A DNA stretch of 64,000 nt from Acanthosepion pharaonis (Eukaryota > Mollusca > Cephalopoda > Sepiida > Sepiidae). This document shows, piece after piece, positions 22,721 through 34,125 of this stretch. The stretch is from positions 1,678,501-1,742,500 of the forward strand of contig CAHIKZ030004296.1 of the NCBI GenBank assembly GCA_903632075.3, written 5' to 3'. The notes below the pieces were generated by a model. That model saw only the letters and a program-made list of their open reading frames with translations, made no database searches and was not told where the DNA came from. Each line of letters begins with the position of its first letter. Positions within the stretch are counted from its first letter, which is position 1. The position numbers and the translations under genes are program-made.

Positions 22721-23644
22721 ATCTTGTCCTGTTAGAACTTCAATAATTTATGTCGTCTTGCCTAACCATTGTCTCATGAAATCTCAGAGCATACTTGATA
22801 TAAAGTATAGTAGTGCCATTTACCATTATCTTCATATATTGCTATCTCATGACATTTGGTACATCAGAGTAGATGCAACAAAATCTTTCATTTCCCATTC
22901 GCATTGACACAAAGCGATTCTTATGGATCACCTTGCCCTGACCCAATTAAGCTTTGTCCTTAGATTTAGTAAATAACAATACAGGGAGGTGCTCGACTTA
23001 TGTTGGAGATCTGTTCCTATGGCACGATATAATCTGATATTCGACATAGGTTGTAACTCCCCTACATAAGCACTCATGAGTCTGCCTTATGCTTAGGAGC
23101 CATAATGAAGGGCAAAAAGTTGCCCCCAAAAATAACACAAATAAGAGATAGTGAATGTAGCACAATCCAATATGGCATACAGCCGGTGAAGAAAGAACAC
23201 TGTCTTCCTCATATAGTACCATGTGACAACGTATTATATTATGGGAGATGGCACCATAACCACAAAACACTGACATTACCCAAGGACTTTCTGTATTGGT
23301 AAAAGAACTTGCCAAGCAGTAGGGTATTTTCCCAATGATGGTTGATATCTAACTCCAAGGAGATAAAAACTATGATTTTCAGAGTAGATAGACTCTCCCT
23401 ACTTAGAAGAGTGTTACATTTGCTCATGAAAGTCAGTTAGATAGGAAAAGACTATAAAATGTTGCAAAGAGAATGTAAATAATAGTTTTACTGACATGTT
23501 CCCAGAAAAGACTTGTCAATTTGTTTTATTGACTGTAGATGTGGTTTTTGTAATCTCAAATTAAAACTCATTGATCCTTTGCTATTGAATTTCTCTCATG
23601 GATAAACAGTGTTAATCTGTTGATAAATTTTGGTTTGAATATAT
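22721..23644. other. Unassigned region
   Basis: Overlapping open frames on both strands at 22998-23315 have no recognisable motif. The GCTCGACTTATGTTGGAGATC sequence near 22990 looks like part of an unclassified repeat. Nothing else is supported. Confidence 0.35.
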
Positions 23645-23930
23645 TTTTTTTAACCATTTCACCTCAAGCAAGACAATAAAGCCACTAAGATGTAAGGGGT
23701 TAGAGAATATGAGAAAAAATTAAGGATTGAGAACAATAAAAGAATAGGAAGACAGAAGATAATGATCGACATTGCATTTAAATTCTTGAAGATCAAAGTT
23801 GACTGGAAACTAAGAAACTTGAAGAGAGTGCCACAAAGGAGAAGTGTGAGAAAAGAAACTTTTAGAATAAAACTTCTGGTTACATCTAGCAATTTCAACT
23901 GTAAAATGATGAGATCTTGCTATTAATTAA
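23645..23930 (-). mobile_element. LINE 3' end fragment (family 1)
   Basis: Carries TTTTTAACCATTTCACCTCAAG, GCAATAAAGCCACTAAGA, TTGAAGATCAAAGTTGACTGG, GAGTGCCACAAAGGAGAAG and TGTAAAATGATGAGATCTTGC in the order shared with the copies at 35605, 36620 and 55925. The - strand end is the 3' terminus. Confidence 0.75.
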
Positions 23931-24169
23931 TTAGTTAATTGGTTGATGTTTTTAACCAGAAATGCCTTTCAGTGATTTATTTATATAAAGGATTATTATG
24001 TTTAATCAAGACTTATTTTTATTTTCAGTGATGTGCTGGAATAAATTCTCATTTTCACCATTATTATAAAAAACATCTTCACTGTATCATTATTTTTAGT
24101 TTTATTATTATTTTCATCACTATATGATTCTATTCCCCAAAATTTAGGTCATCTTTTGATCTGTGTTTA

Positions 24170-25175
24170 GGAAATAATAAACTTGATTATCCAAAAATGA
24201 ATATTGCTGCCTCATCTGGAATGGGGCTACCCAATCTTCACTTTCCAGCCTTGACAAAGTCATTCTGCCATGCTTCATCTTTGCAAGAGTCAAATGAGAC
24301 CAAAAATGAAATATTGCTGCTACATCTGGGCTGGAGCTACCTAATCTTCACTTTACCTGACCTTTGAGTAATGACATTTTTCACTATGCAGCCTCTTCCC
24401 CACAGACACAACATTGCAAGCTCTGTCACTATTTCCATGGCAAATGTTTGGATAAACTCCATTTTTTAGTTCCACAGGAAAATGAAATAAAACCAATAAA
24501 TAAAATAATAATAAAGAATAAAACCAAGAAAAAAAAGATTAATTTTCCCAAGATACAAATAGAAATTGGAAAAGTCTTTTTTGTCACCTGTGCAATTTTA
24601 TGACCCCACTTCTGGAAAGAACAGAAGCTTCTTTTTACATTGTTTGGATATGTTTTGGCCGCCTAACTCATGAAGTAAGTGATTTGGTCGTTCCAACTCA
24701 GTGCAAGGCTGACTTAAGCTTAAATGTTTTAACCTTGTTATCCTAACTCACTTTAGAACCAAAAAAGAAAATGGACACACCTAAGAGACATTGAGAACTT
24801 TATTTCACTACAGTCACCATAAAATAAAAGTCTATAGTAGAAACCCAAGTTTTTGCATGCTTCTATCTTCTTTGTTTATATATACTGAACATATGCTTTC
24901 TCCTAAAATGCACACAAACATGCAACCCTTTAACTTCCACACTTCAACCAATTCAATCTTTTATTACTAAGACCTACCTTGTTATGTCCACAGGATTGAA
25001 TCTCTCCATATTCCATTGGTAAGAAGGAAGTTTCACTCAGATGGCTTCTTCTTTGTGGAATAGATTCCCACTTGGATGCTTCCCCAAACACTACAATCTT
25101 AACCATTTCAAGTCAAGGGTCAATCAGTAACCCTCTAACTTGAAAGGCTCTTGAGCCTTGTATTGGATTAAGAAA
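24170..25175 (+). mobile_element. LINE reverse-transcriptase C-terminal region, decayed
   Basis: Translation in shifting frames gives the conserved LINE order: MKYCCYIWAGAT near 24311 (duplicated from a similar piece near 24200), then HYFHGKCLDKLHFLVP at about 24430-24475, then KEVSLRWLL and LCGIDSHLDASPN near 25025-25100, then the sequence following the NSLP-type block. Several indels and stops are present. It ends about 50 bp from the last exon of the - strand gene, so it is antisense to that gene's 3' flank. Confidence 0.7.
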
Positions 25176-25226
25176 AAAAACAAGAAAAAAGACATATTTA
25201 AAAATAAATAGAAACATTCTATTTAT

Positions 25227-25511
25227 TTACAGATCAGCAAGAAATCGATCCATTTCTTTTTGCATTGTTTCACTTAGCAAATACCTGACGAGTGCTCGAA
25301 CTGGGGCATCTTCTGGTGGTGCATCTTGATCAGTTGTATTATCTCCTGGATTCTTGGAATTGTTAATAATATTTTGGAGTGTGTGATCCAGTAGCTTGTC
25401 GATATTGTCGATGTAATTATAATACTTACTGAACATTTGGTAGGCTCTTCGAGAAGTATAACTTTGTTCAGGTAGAAACATTGCTGGCGGAAGGTAACTA
25501 AATTCAAAATC
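25227..25511 (-). CDS. Unrecognised four-exon gene, exon 4 (last coding exon)
   Basis: This last coding exon has 94 codons plus TAA (25229-25227), in phase 0 with the previous exon. The acceptor is strong: nine T then CTCTCAG ending at 25512. The frame starts DFEFSYLPPAMFLPEQ, continues with SRRAYQMFSKYYNYIDNIDK, an acidic low-complexity segment (DNTTDQDAPPEDAP) and ends with VRYLLSETMQKEMDRFLADL, a likely amphipathic helix. An AATAAA overlaps the stop codon (25227-25222). The four exons give 199 residues, charged, with no signal peptide or membrane segment. I do not recognise the family. Coding status rests on consistent phases and splice sites. Confidence 0.75.
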   Translation of the reverse strand, partial: DFEFSYLPPAMFLPEQSYTSRRAYQMFSKYYNYIDNIDKLLDHTLQNIINNSKNPGDNTTDQDAPPEDAPVRALVRYLLSETMQKEMDRFLADL

Positions 25512-25604
25512 CTGAGAGAAAAAAAAATAGCTTGGCGTGAAGATGGGAATTTTGCTGTAAAAATAAATTGTCCCAAATTAAATTAGCTTACAACAACAAC
25601 AACA

Positions 25605-25935
25605 AAAGTCCCATAACTCATTAGGTTTATTGGAGTACTAAGTACTGTAGGTAAGGCAGCAGTGGTGTGTCTTGGGCAAGACAGCCTGATGGAGCCCAGC
25701 CCACTCCAGATTGGTTTGAATTCAGAGTTTTCCTTCTTCCAAAATAATTGCCATTCAAGGCTATCGGACCCAGTCTAGCCTGATATTTACCTATAACAGA
25801 GAGGAGAAGAGATGGATTCATACCTTTCCCACGTTTATTAGCACATAAGTGAATGTAATGAACTTGACTGGAAATTGAACTCAGCTCTCCTATTCCTCAA
25901 TCTTAGCCACTATCCATTACTCCATCATACCTCCT
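25605..25935 (-). repeat. tRNA-derived SINE (family A)
   Basis: Reverse-oriented copy with TTGCCATTCAAGGCTATCGG, CAGTCTAGCCTGATATTTACC, GGATTCATACCTTTCCCA, AATTGAACTCAGCTCTCC (B box side) and CTATCCATTACTCCATCAT (A box side). The extra 5' part near 25630-25740 is shared in type with the longer copy at 39215. It lies in the gene's third intron. Confidence 0.8.
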
Positions 25936-26066
25936 TAAGGCATTTTAAAAACAAAAATACCCTGCAAAATCCTGATTAATTCTGTTTCTTTACTAACTGA
26001 AGCTTAATCAAGTATAAGACCACAAGTATGGAGCACCCAGTGAGGTTCAAACTAATTGCAGTAGCT

Positions 26067-26712
26067 TACTGTATTTTCTTGTGTATAATACATCTTTAGT
26101 ATAATATGTCCCAATGTTTCTCAAGCTAAAAACAGAGAATAAATTACATGCTTGAGTATAATGTAACCGTGTAGTACAGCCAACATGATGTGAATATTTT
26201 TAAAAAGTTGTCCCATATTATCCATTCAAATCTCAATGTCATACATATATTTCACTAAAATATTTAATTTTTCATGATTTTAAAGAATAGAAATAAACCG
26301 GATGTTTAGCCATTGCATGTTTTTTTCTCCTAATTTCTGTTTCAAAACTTATTTTCAAATTTTCAGGGAAAGATGCTAACTTGACATACCTAGTAATACA
26401 TTTTAATCTATCATACTTTTTTGTTTCATATGACTTTATTATATTTCTATATATTAATAAACTATGAAAATGAAAGAAAATATTTTTTTATTATGACTAA
26501 AGTGAGAAAACTTCATAAAAAAACAAAAAAAATCAAAATATAAACAAACTTTATCTTGTGAGCAAAATTGCAATCTTGCTGTTTCAAATAAGGGATTTGT
26601 TTAAGTTGAGTAAAAATTTCTGAAAATGTGAACTTTGGTATAATACAACCTCCCCTTTTTGCCTTTAATCTTCATTCAAAATTTCTCACATTATGTGTAA
26701 GAAAATACAGTA
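26067..26712. mobile_element. Candidate MITE with TACTGTATTTTCTT ends
   Basis: The left end TTACTGTATTTTCTTGTGTA (26067) is matched by the reverse complement at 26712 (TACTGTATTTTCTTACAC), with similar AT-rich continuations. About 640 bp, no coding capacity. Target duplication was not resolved. Confidence 0.5.
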
Positions 26713-26967
26713 CTTGTGTTTCATGAGGAGGGTTTCTAAGTATTTGCAAAGTTTAGATTAATCAGACACAAGACCAGTAAAGATTGTGCTTATGGTAGCA
26801 GTAATGGTACAAAATAGTTTAGTAATTGTTCCTACATCGTAAAGTGTTGAATTATTAATATTTAACTAGTTTTACTTCATATTATTAGAATTAATTGCTT
26901 TTTATCAAACAGATTTGGTTGATACAACTCTTCATTATTAGGATTAATTTATTACTAGTTTTATTCT

Positions 26968-27517
26968 ATAACAAGGTGGTAACCCTGGTTCAAGATTTTA
27001 CTGCATGAGGGATATAACAGGGTGGTAACCATGGTTCAACATTTTATTGCATGAGGGATATAACAGAGTGGTAACCATGGTTCAGTCTTTCACTGCATGA
27101 GGGATACAAGAAGGTGGTAACCATGGTTCAAAGTTTTAATGCATGATGATTATAACAGGGTGGTAACCATGGTTCAACATTTTACTACATGTTGGATATA
27201 ACAGGGTGGTAACCATGGTTCAATGTTTTATTGCATGAGGAATATAACAGAGTGGTAACCATGGCTCAACATTGTACTGCACGAGGGATATAACAGGGTG
27301 GTAACCATGGTTCAATGATTTACTATATTGGGGATATAATAGGGTGGTAACTATGGTCCAACACTTTACTGCATGATTGATAAAATTTGGGCTAACCATC
27401 ATTTCAATGTTTTACTGCATGGGGGATGTAACTGGGTGGTAACCATGGTTGAATATTTCACTGCACAAGGTATATTACAGGATAGTAACTATGTTTCAAA
27501 TGTTCCCTGCATGAGAA
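26968..27517 (+). repeat. 46-bp minisatellite, 12 units
   Basis: Twelve units follow the pattern ATAACAGGGTGGTAACC-ATGGTTCAACATTTTACTGC-ATGAGGGAT. The GGTGGTAACC element recurs at 26975, 27021, 27067, 27113, 27159, 27205, 27251, 27297, 27343, 27389, 27435 and 27481, exactly 46 bases apart each time. Units differ by substitutions only. The last three are the most diverged. Confidence 0.95.
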
Positions 27518-28544
27518 TGCCTAATGACAAGTTGAACCAGGAAATAATTAAGATCAAACTGAAAAAAATTCAGAGAATCTAATTAAGTCTCAAAGAAAAA
27601 AATTAAAGAAAGGACAGATTAAAAATAATAATTAGAAGCCATAAAATGAGTTTGGAGAAGGTTCTAGAAAGATTTGGACCTGAAATAAAGCAGAATTCAT
27701 TAAGATTTATTAAGTCTAGATCTTCTCCAACTTACCCAGTTGTCTCCAGGAAAGTCTAACAATTTAAGCTCTTCTAAAATTTCCCAAATTCCAAAGAAGA
27801 ATTCTCACAATGTTCAATTAAAATACCAACAGAACCTAAAAATATTTATATCTTACCAAATTCAATGTTAGGGACTTTTGAATGGATGCATTCTACCATC
27901 TGTTCTTTAGACAAAGAAATGTCATGAATATATTATCAAAAAATGTAATAAATCAATGCCAAAGCACACAAATGTTCTTATATAAATCAGCCAATACAAT
28001 GACACAAACACAGAGATACAGAGAGCACCCAGGAGACAATCTTCTTCTGATTACTGTTACTGCTTTGAGGTCTTTCCATTTATTTCTAATTACTGCTAGA
28101 AAAATTATCATGCTAAGAGAACATCAAGTAGGCTGCATAGAAAGATTAATAATTCTTTACATCTTATATACTTTTAAATTCTTCAATTTGTCATCATTAA
28201 ACCAATTGTTAGATATCAACAGAGTTTGTTGGTTTGCAATTTTAAATTTGTTTTCAGCAAAGAAGTTACCACAGCTGTGAAGATTTCACACCTGCAATCT
28301 CCACAGAATTATAAGCACTGGGTGAAATCTGCGTAGAATCTGGTTACCTCCCAGCTTGGTGATGTCAACAAGTGATGGCCATGAATATCAAAAACATTAT
28401 CAAGTAACGAGGCCAATAATACTATGTTTGTGGTAGTGCTGGGACACAAAATGACAGGTTGACTAAATGAAACAAAACCGAGCAACAACAGCGACAATGT
28501 AGGCAGCAGGGTTATAATTATATTATATTATTATATGATAATAT
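27518..28544. other. Unassigned region
   Basis: A 132-codon open frame on the + strand (27882-28280) shows no recognisable motif, no splice context and ordinary AT-rich composition. I do not call it a gene. Confidence 0.35.
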
Positions 28545-29400
28545 TATTGTTCACAATTTACATTATTCAGACTATTGTCCTCATCTTTGTTGCCATATTT
28601 ATTACAATGTTTTGGACGTTGTACACTCTGGCCTTCTTCAGGTGGTTGGAATGTTGAACTGAACCCTTTATTTTGCTCACTGTGGTAGACTGCTCTAGTT
28701 TCGCATGCCATATTTAATGGATGTCAGTTATCCATTATCTCCTGTTAATTCCCCTCTCCAAGTTCTCCACTGCCTTAACCGGGTATTGAACTCACACTCT
28801 TTGGGTCCTGTCACTGGATTTAACTAATGCCTTTATCCACTGGGCCATGTCTCCTTGAGGACATACTCATCTGTGCATGAATTTCTGAGTATCATAAACC
28901 TAATGTCTTCAGCAACCATTTTTTTACCAGTGCTTATATTGCAATTTTTGCTGTTATTATTGCATGTTTTTTTACCAGAGCTCATATTGCAATTTTTGTT
29001 GCTAATATTGCTTTTCTCTGGCACTCCTTATTACTGGTTCCCATATTGTATTCATTTCTATGCTTGGTCAGCTCAACAGATTTTTGTGGCCTAGCATATG
29101 TGCTGATTCCTTAGGTTTACGAATTTTCCAAAGGTGTTCTTTGTCTATGATCTCAACCTGATCCCACAGAGGGCAGTGATCTCTCTTTTCTCTCCACATG
29201 TGTTCAGTCATGCCTCATTTTTCCACTTCCTCTCGTGTTACAGCTTTCTGGTGTTCTCTGTTTTCTTTGTTTCTGGTATTTTCTGTTTTCTTTGTCACCA
29301 TATTTATTACAACGTAATAAATATGGCGGCAAAGATGAGGACAATAGTCTGAATAATGTAAATAGTGTACATAATACCTCATCTCAGAAATATAGACAAA
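28545..29400 (-). mobile_element. Penelope-like element: GIY-YIG endonuclease end, tRNA-like segment and tail, with inverted tail
   Basis: On the - strand from about 29255 the translation reads EHQKAVTREEVEK, then MWREKRDHCPLWDQVEIIDK and ESAHMLGHKNLLS. This is the C-terminal half of the GIY-YIG endonuclease domain of Penelope-like retroelements, with one in-frame stop. It continues through a tRNA-like segment (GGCCCAGTGGATAAAGGC, about 28850) and the tail to 28545. At 29300-29328 two 12-base arms (CCATATTTATTA/TAATAAATATGG) join the body to a second, inverted copy of the tail that runs to 29400. Confidence 0.75.
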
Positions 29401-29505
29401 TATTATTGTTAATTTATACTTTTAATATTATTGTTACTTTTTATATCAGCACTCTAGACCAATACACACTTCATGGTGTTCTCCTTCTATATGCTATTTC
29501 TTTTC

Positions 29506-29780
29506 TGTTGGGGCGCACCCACCTTCTGACTGATAATGGACTTATCCCTCTACGATATAAGTCAGTGCTAGAGAGAGTAGTTGTGTAGTGTGAAGGATCA
29601 GGTTACCATTACATACCGTTGGACTGTAGACTTTTGCTATTGTTACTTACTAACCAGCGTTCCCTATTACTAATAACTGTTGTTAATTACCTCTTACAAA
29701 TATACCAGTATTTATCCCTATAACTGTGTTTGTCTTTATTCGAATACACACACGCGGGGAACACTCCCAACAACTCAACA
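29506..29780 (+). repeat. 5' LTR
   Basis: A 275-bp segment begins TGTTGGGGCGCACCC and ends CCCAACAACTCAACA, with TGTTG/CAACA as inverted ends. A GATATAAG TATA-like box sits at 29553-29560. The end is followed directly by a primer-binding-site-like sequence. The start is inferred from the TG and the inverted end, because no full 3' LTR is available for comparison. Confidence 0.7.
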
Positions 29781-29800
29781 GTGACGACGAGGCTTCGAAC
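29781..29800 (+). promoter_or_regulatory. Primer-binding site
   Basis: GTGACGACGAGGCTTCGAAC directly follows the LTR. Mag-type elements carry GGCGACGAGG here, complementary to a tRNA 3' end (tRNA-Ser in described members); this one has A for G at one position. Confidence 0.55.
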
Positions 29801-30104
29801 GGGATAAAAAGAACCTACGTTGAAAAAATAAATATCGCAACAGCGAAAGAAACGATTTTTCAACTTGGAAAAATTCAAAAGAGTTCAAGCATTTTTTCAC
29901 AGCAAAGGATTGAAAAGTTATCGACAAAAAAAAGAAAAAAACTAAGTTAGACATTAACTTATTGATTAAATTGGAATCTTTAATAACAATTTATTGTGCT
30001 AAAAAAAAAAATTGTCGTGCCAGAGAATTTGATTAATTTTTTGCCCCCCCTCAGAGAGAAAAAAAAATACACACATAATTTTGCTTTCTTTTTTCTCTAC
30101 ACTT

Positions 30105-31060
30105 ACATAAGCATGGAGCAATTTCGATCATCTATGCTGGACAACAAGAGAGTGAAGAACGTTTTCAGAAAATACAAGAAGAAAATGAAAAGAAACAGTT
30201 AGCAATGACTGAACTTATACATAAAGCTATACTGTCTAAGCAGAAAGACTCGGATGAAAGTACTTTTTCTCAAGACACAATATGGTCGACGATCGAAAGT
30301 TTTACCTATAACCCAGAAGAGGAAAAGACTTTCGAAAGATATTATCATAGATATCAGGACTTTTATGAAGTCGATTGCCAAACATGGACAGACGAGAAAA
30401 AGATAAGATTATTACTACGAAAACTGGGAACGACAGAACATAATAAATTTACGGACTTTATATTACCCAAAAAGACAAGAGATTTAAAATTCGACGAAGC
30501 GATTGAATTACTAAAAGAGCTCTTCAATCCCAGATTTTCATTATTTCACAAAAAAGTGGAAATGTCTTAATATTCAAAAAAGCGAGCAGGAAGACTGCAC
30601 GACGTTCGCGTCAATCGTAAATAAGACATGTGACGATTTTCGCTTGTCCGAATTATCGGCGGACAATTTCAAGTGTCTAATATTCGTGCTAGGCTTAGTG
30701 TCTAAAAAAGATAGCGAAATGCAAAGACGCATTTTATTTTAGCAAAGCTTGAAAATGACCAAAACATGACACTACAAAAGCTAGCCGAGTACTGTCAGCA
30801 ATGTGCAAGCATTAAGCAAGATTAAGAGAAAATAGAAGAAACTGCTATCGCAAATGTGAAGAAAGTATATAGGAAGACTCGTTTCCGTTCTCCATCACCT
30901 GAACGGAAGTGGTATCCTACTACAAGAATAAACAGAGACTATAGAAAAAACTCCTGAGTGCATGTTATGGATGCAATAGTGGCACTGGTACAATGACTGC
31001 CCATATAAAAATTAAGCGTGCAGAAATTAAAGAAGAAAGTAGGACATAAGATGTCCAAGT
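30105..31060 (+). pseudogene. gag region of the Ty3/gypsy element, broken
   Basis: The longest open part (30205-30570) carries the capsid-like block with FTYNPEEEKTFERYYHRYQD, then DEKKIRLLLRKLG and FILPKKTRD. The upstream frame with QEENEKKQLAMTE adds an N-terminal coiled part. A frameshift or stop at about 30568 ends it; the next frame continues but has a stop at about 30740. Two CCHC zinc-knuckle pieces follow in different frames, one around 30960-31005 (CYGCNSG...YNDC) and one at about 31048-31066 (GHKMSKC). No intact Gag remains. Confidence 0.8.
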
Positions 31061-31584
31061 GTAGAAAATTAAACAGAAGTCGAGTGAAAGTTACTAAGTC
31101 AGACGAAGATCAAGACCCGAATATTCGAAAATACCTACATGTAAAAATGTACAACAAGAAGGTAAAAATGCAACTAGATTCAGGATCTGACATTTCGATT
31201 AACACACAAACATGGAAAAATCTAGGAAAGCCAACTCTGCTAAAGTCCAACAAAATAGCCAGGACGGTAACTGGAAAAAAGATAAAATTTGAAGGTGAAA
31301 TATGGGTAAATATAACTTTCAACAGCAAGACTTTAAAAATGAAAATTTTTGTAATGAAAAATACGAACAACCTGTTTGGGACTGATGCAATCACTAAGTT
31401 TAATCTATGGGACGTGCCCATTAGTTCTTTTTGTAACAACATTAGTGAAAGCAAAGACAATATAAAAAATTTAAAAACAGAATTGAAAATAGTATTCCCC
31501 GAAGTCTTCACCGAAGGACTTGGACGTTGCGCTGAAGCATCAGCAAAAATACAGCTGAAGAAAAATATTCAACCAATTTTTTAA
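31061..31584 (+). pseudogene. Protease region of the Ty3/gypsy element
   Basis: An open frame from 31018 carries the aspartic protease site LDSGSDISI at about 31175-31200 and a second half ending with NLFGTDAI near 31369-31392. It then runs into the linker before RT and hits TAA at 31582-31584, just before the RT begins in the same reading direction. Confidence 0.85.
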
Positions 31585-32450
31585 AAAAAGCGTAGCATCC
31601 CTTTTGCCGCATTAGAGAAAATTGACCAAGAACTCGAAAGACTAACGAGAATTGGTGTGATCTCAAAAACGGAATACAGTGACTGGGCAGCTCCGGCTGT
31701 CTACGTAAAGAAGTCTGGTGAAATTTGCGTCTGCGCCGATTTTTCAACCGGGTTAAACGACGCAATAGAAGAGTACCACTATCCACTACCAAGTCCCGAA
31801 GAAGTGTTCGCAAAGTTAAATGGCGGAAAAATCTTTTCGAAAATAGATCTTAGCGAGGTATAGTTGCAAGTACCCACGGATAACGAAAACGCAAAGTTGC
31901 TATGCATTAACACACATAAAGGCTTGTTCAGATACGAACGTTTACCGTTCGGGGTGAAGACAGCACCCGCAATATTCCAGAAAATAATGGATACTATTTT
32001 ATCTAGGTTAGACTACACGATAGTATATCTCGATGATATACTCGTGAAAAGTGAATCGGTGGATGAACACAAACACCATTTACACAAAGTTTTCGAAAGG
32101 TTAAGAAGCTATGGATTTAGAGTGAAAGAAAATAAATGCGATTTTCTCCTGGAGATCAAGTATCTGGGACATATAGTGAATAAAGAAGGAAAGAAACCAA
32201 ATAAAAGTCGAGCATCAGCAATAAAAGATATGCCTGAGCCAAAGGATATTAAATCCCTACAAAGTTTTTTAGGCTTGGTGTCATATTACCAGGACTTTAT
32301 CCCAGACCTCCACATTCTACGAGCTCACCTTAATGATCTACTAAAAAAAGAGAAACCTTGGATTTGGACAAAAGAATGCGAGCAAGCATTTAAGTATATA
32401 AAAGAAAAATTGACATCAGGTTTATTTCTGGTACATTTTGATCCAAAGGT
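31585..32450 (+). pseudogene. Reverse transcriptase of the Ty3/gypsy element
   Basis: From about 31609 the conserved RT blocks are present: ERLTRIGVISK, then SDWAAPAVYVKK, DAIEEYHYPLP, FSKIDLS, then after a TAG at 31861-31863 INTHKGLFRYERLPFG, and the catalytic YLDDILV at about 32025-32046. The connection domain follows (SLQSFLGLVSYYQDFIPD). The in-frame TAG sits directly after the FSKIDLSEV block and would truncate the protein. Confidence 0.9.
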
Positions 32451-32915
32451 AGATATCATCGTGGCGAGCGATGCCAGTACACACGGCGTAGGTGCGTGCA
32501 TATTGCACAAGTGGAAGAATGGTAAAGTTCGACCAATCGCTCATGCAAGCAGATCGCTACTACCTGCTGAACGAAACTATTCACAAATTGAGAAAGAGGC
32601 ATTGGCAATTATCTTCGCTGTAACAAAATTCCATCGATACATACATGGACGGTATTTCACGCTACAGACAGACCACAAGCCTCTGGTAACGATATTCGGT
32701 TCAAAAAACATACATAGCAAATAGATTGCTTAGGTGGGGGACAATTTTGTTAAATTATAATTTTAGAATACAATATTTGTCCACCCACAAAATTGGTCAT
32801 GCAGATGGGCTATCAAGACTCATTCCAAAAGCAACAGAACCTTTAGAGGATACGGTAATCGCATCCCTCAGAGCAGAGTACGAGGTTGAAGAAAATTTGG
32901 CGAACGCAATTTGAG
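32451..32915 (+). pseudogene. RNase H region of the Ty3/gypsy element
   Basis: It contains IIVASDASTHGVGACI at about 32456-32503, NYSQIEKEALAI at about 32575-32610 and LQTDHKPL at about 32663-32686, the usual RNase H D, E and D positions. A TAG at 32722-32724 and a frame change precede LLRWGTILL; the next frame holds IGHADGLSRL (the conserved NxADxLSR block) and ends with TGA at 32913-32915. Confidence 0.88.
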
Positions 32916-32999
32916 AATTACCAGTATCGCTTAAGGACATCAAAAAAGAGGCAGAAAAGGACAAATATATAATAGAAATAAAAGATAAGCTAGCTAGTA

Positions 33000-34093
33000 A
33001 AGACGGAAAAATTCAGGAGACATTCTCTGTGTGATAATGTACTAATATACAGTGAAAGGGTAGTAATCCCTAGCACACTCCAAAAAAGAATACTAAAAGA
33101 TTTTCATGCTGGTCACCCGGGCATAAATAGAATGAAGAGCCTCATGAGAGCATACGTCTACTGGCCAGGTATGGACAACGACATCGCGTCTATGGTCAGC
33201 AGATATAAAGGCTGCATTTTGGCATCAAAATCACCACAAATTCTACAGAAGCCATGGCCAAAAACCGACAGGCCATGCTCAAGGATTCATATTGATTTTG
33301 CGGGTCCAATTGATGGGTGGCATTATTTGGTTGTAGTTGACAGCTTTAGTAAATGGCCGAAGTTTTCCAAATGAAGAGGCCAACATTTCAAAATACAATT
33401 AATAAATTGCATGAATTATTTGCAAGGTTTGGAGTGGTAGATACTGTGGTTAGCGACAATGGTACTCAATTCACGAGCAAAGAATTCACAGAATTCTGCC
33501 AAAATTTCCAAGTTGATCACGTGAGGATTCCTCCGTATCACCCACGCAGCAACGGACTAGCCGAAAGGTTCGTCGATACGTTAAAAAGGGCTCTGAGAAA
33601 AGCAACAGGTACCCCGACTAGAAAGGCGTTACAGCTATTCCTGCAAGTATACCGCATTACTCCGAATAAATCTGCCCCATCAAGCATATCACCTGCGGAG
33701 CTAATGTTTGCAAGGAAGATCAGATCTGCATTTGACAAATTGATACCGGAAAATAAGACACACACACCAGTCGCTATGGTTCCTAAGCGAAAATTCCACA
33801 TAAATGAAAAAGTTTTTTTCAAGAATTACAAAAATAATTCGACATCGTGGGAACCAGGAGTCATACAAAAGCGGATTGGGAATATGGTGTACATTGTACA
33901 AGGGAAAAAATTTACCCATAAAAGGCACATCAACCAGCTAAAAAAAAAGGAGTACCGAAAAATCGGAAGAAACTCTGCAAGAAGACGAATTACACGATTT
34001 AATATTATATTAATATTGATTTACAAGTACCACAGACAGAGCAAAAACAGCGCAGATCTGGTAGAAAGTGAAAAGCGACGCAACAATTCATAA
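33000..34093 (+). pseudogene. Integrase of the Ty3/gypsy element
   Basis: The N-terminal zinc finger reads HAGHPGINRMKSLM, then YWPGM and SRYKGCILASK. The first Cys of the usual CxxC is Tyr here. The core D is in HIDFAGP (about 33287-33307). A frameshift at about 33356-33375 separates this from the rest, which holds VSDNGTQFTSKEF and HPRSNGLAERF. The spacing of the last D and E is 35 residues, the classic D35E. The C-terminal part (FHINEKVFFKNY, then FTHKRHINQL) looks like the chromatin-binding or linker domain. Confidence 0.9.
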
Positions 34094-34125
34094 TGGACCC
34101 GAAAAGGAAAAAATATTGAAAAATC

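Noticed and set aside
26968..27517. CRISPR-like spacing of a repeated GGTGGTAACC
   Set aside because: The whole 46-bp unit is repeated, with no unique spacers; an ordinary minisatellite in animal DNA.
27882..28280. 132-codon + strand frame
   Set aside because: No motif, no splice or promoter context and AT-biased composition; kept as unassigned.
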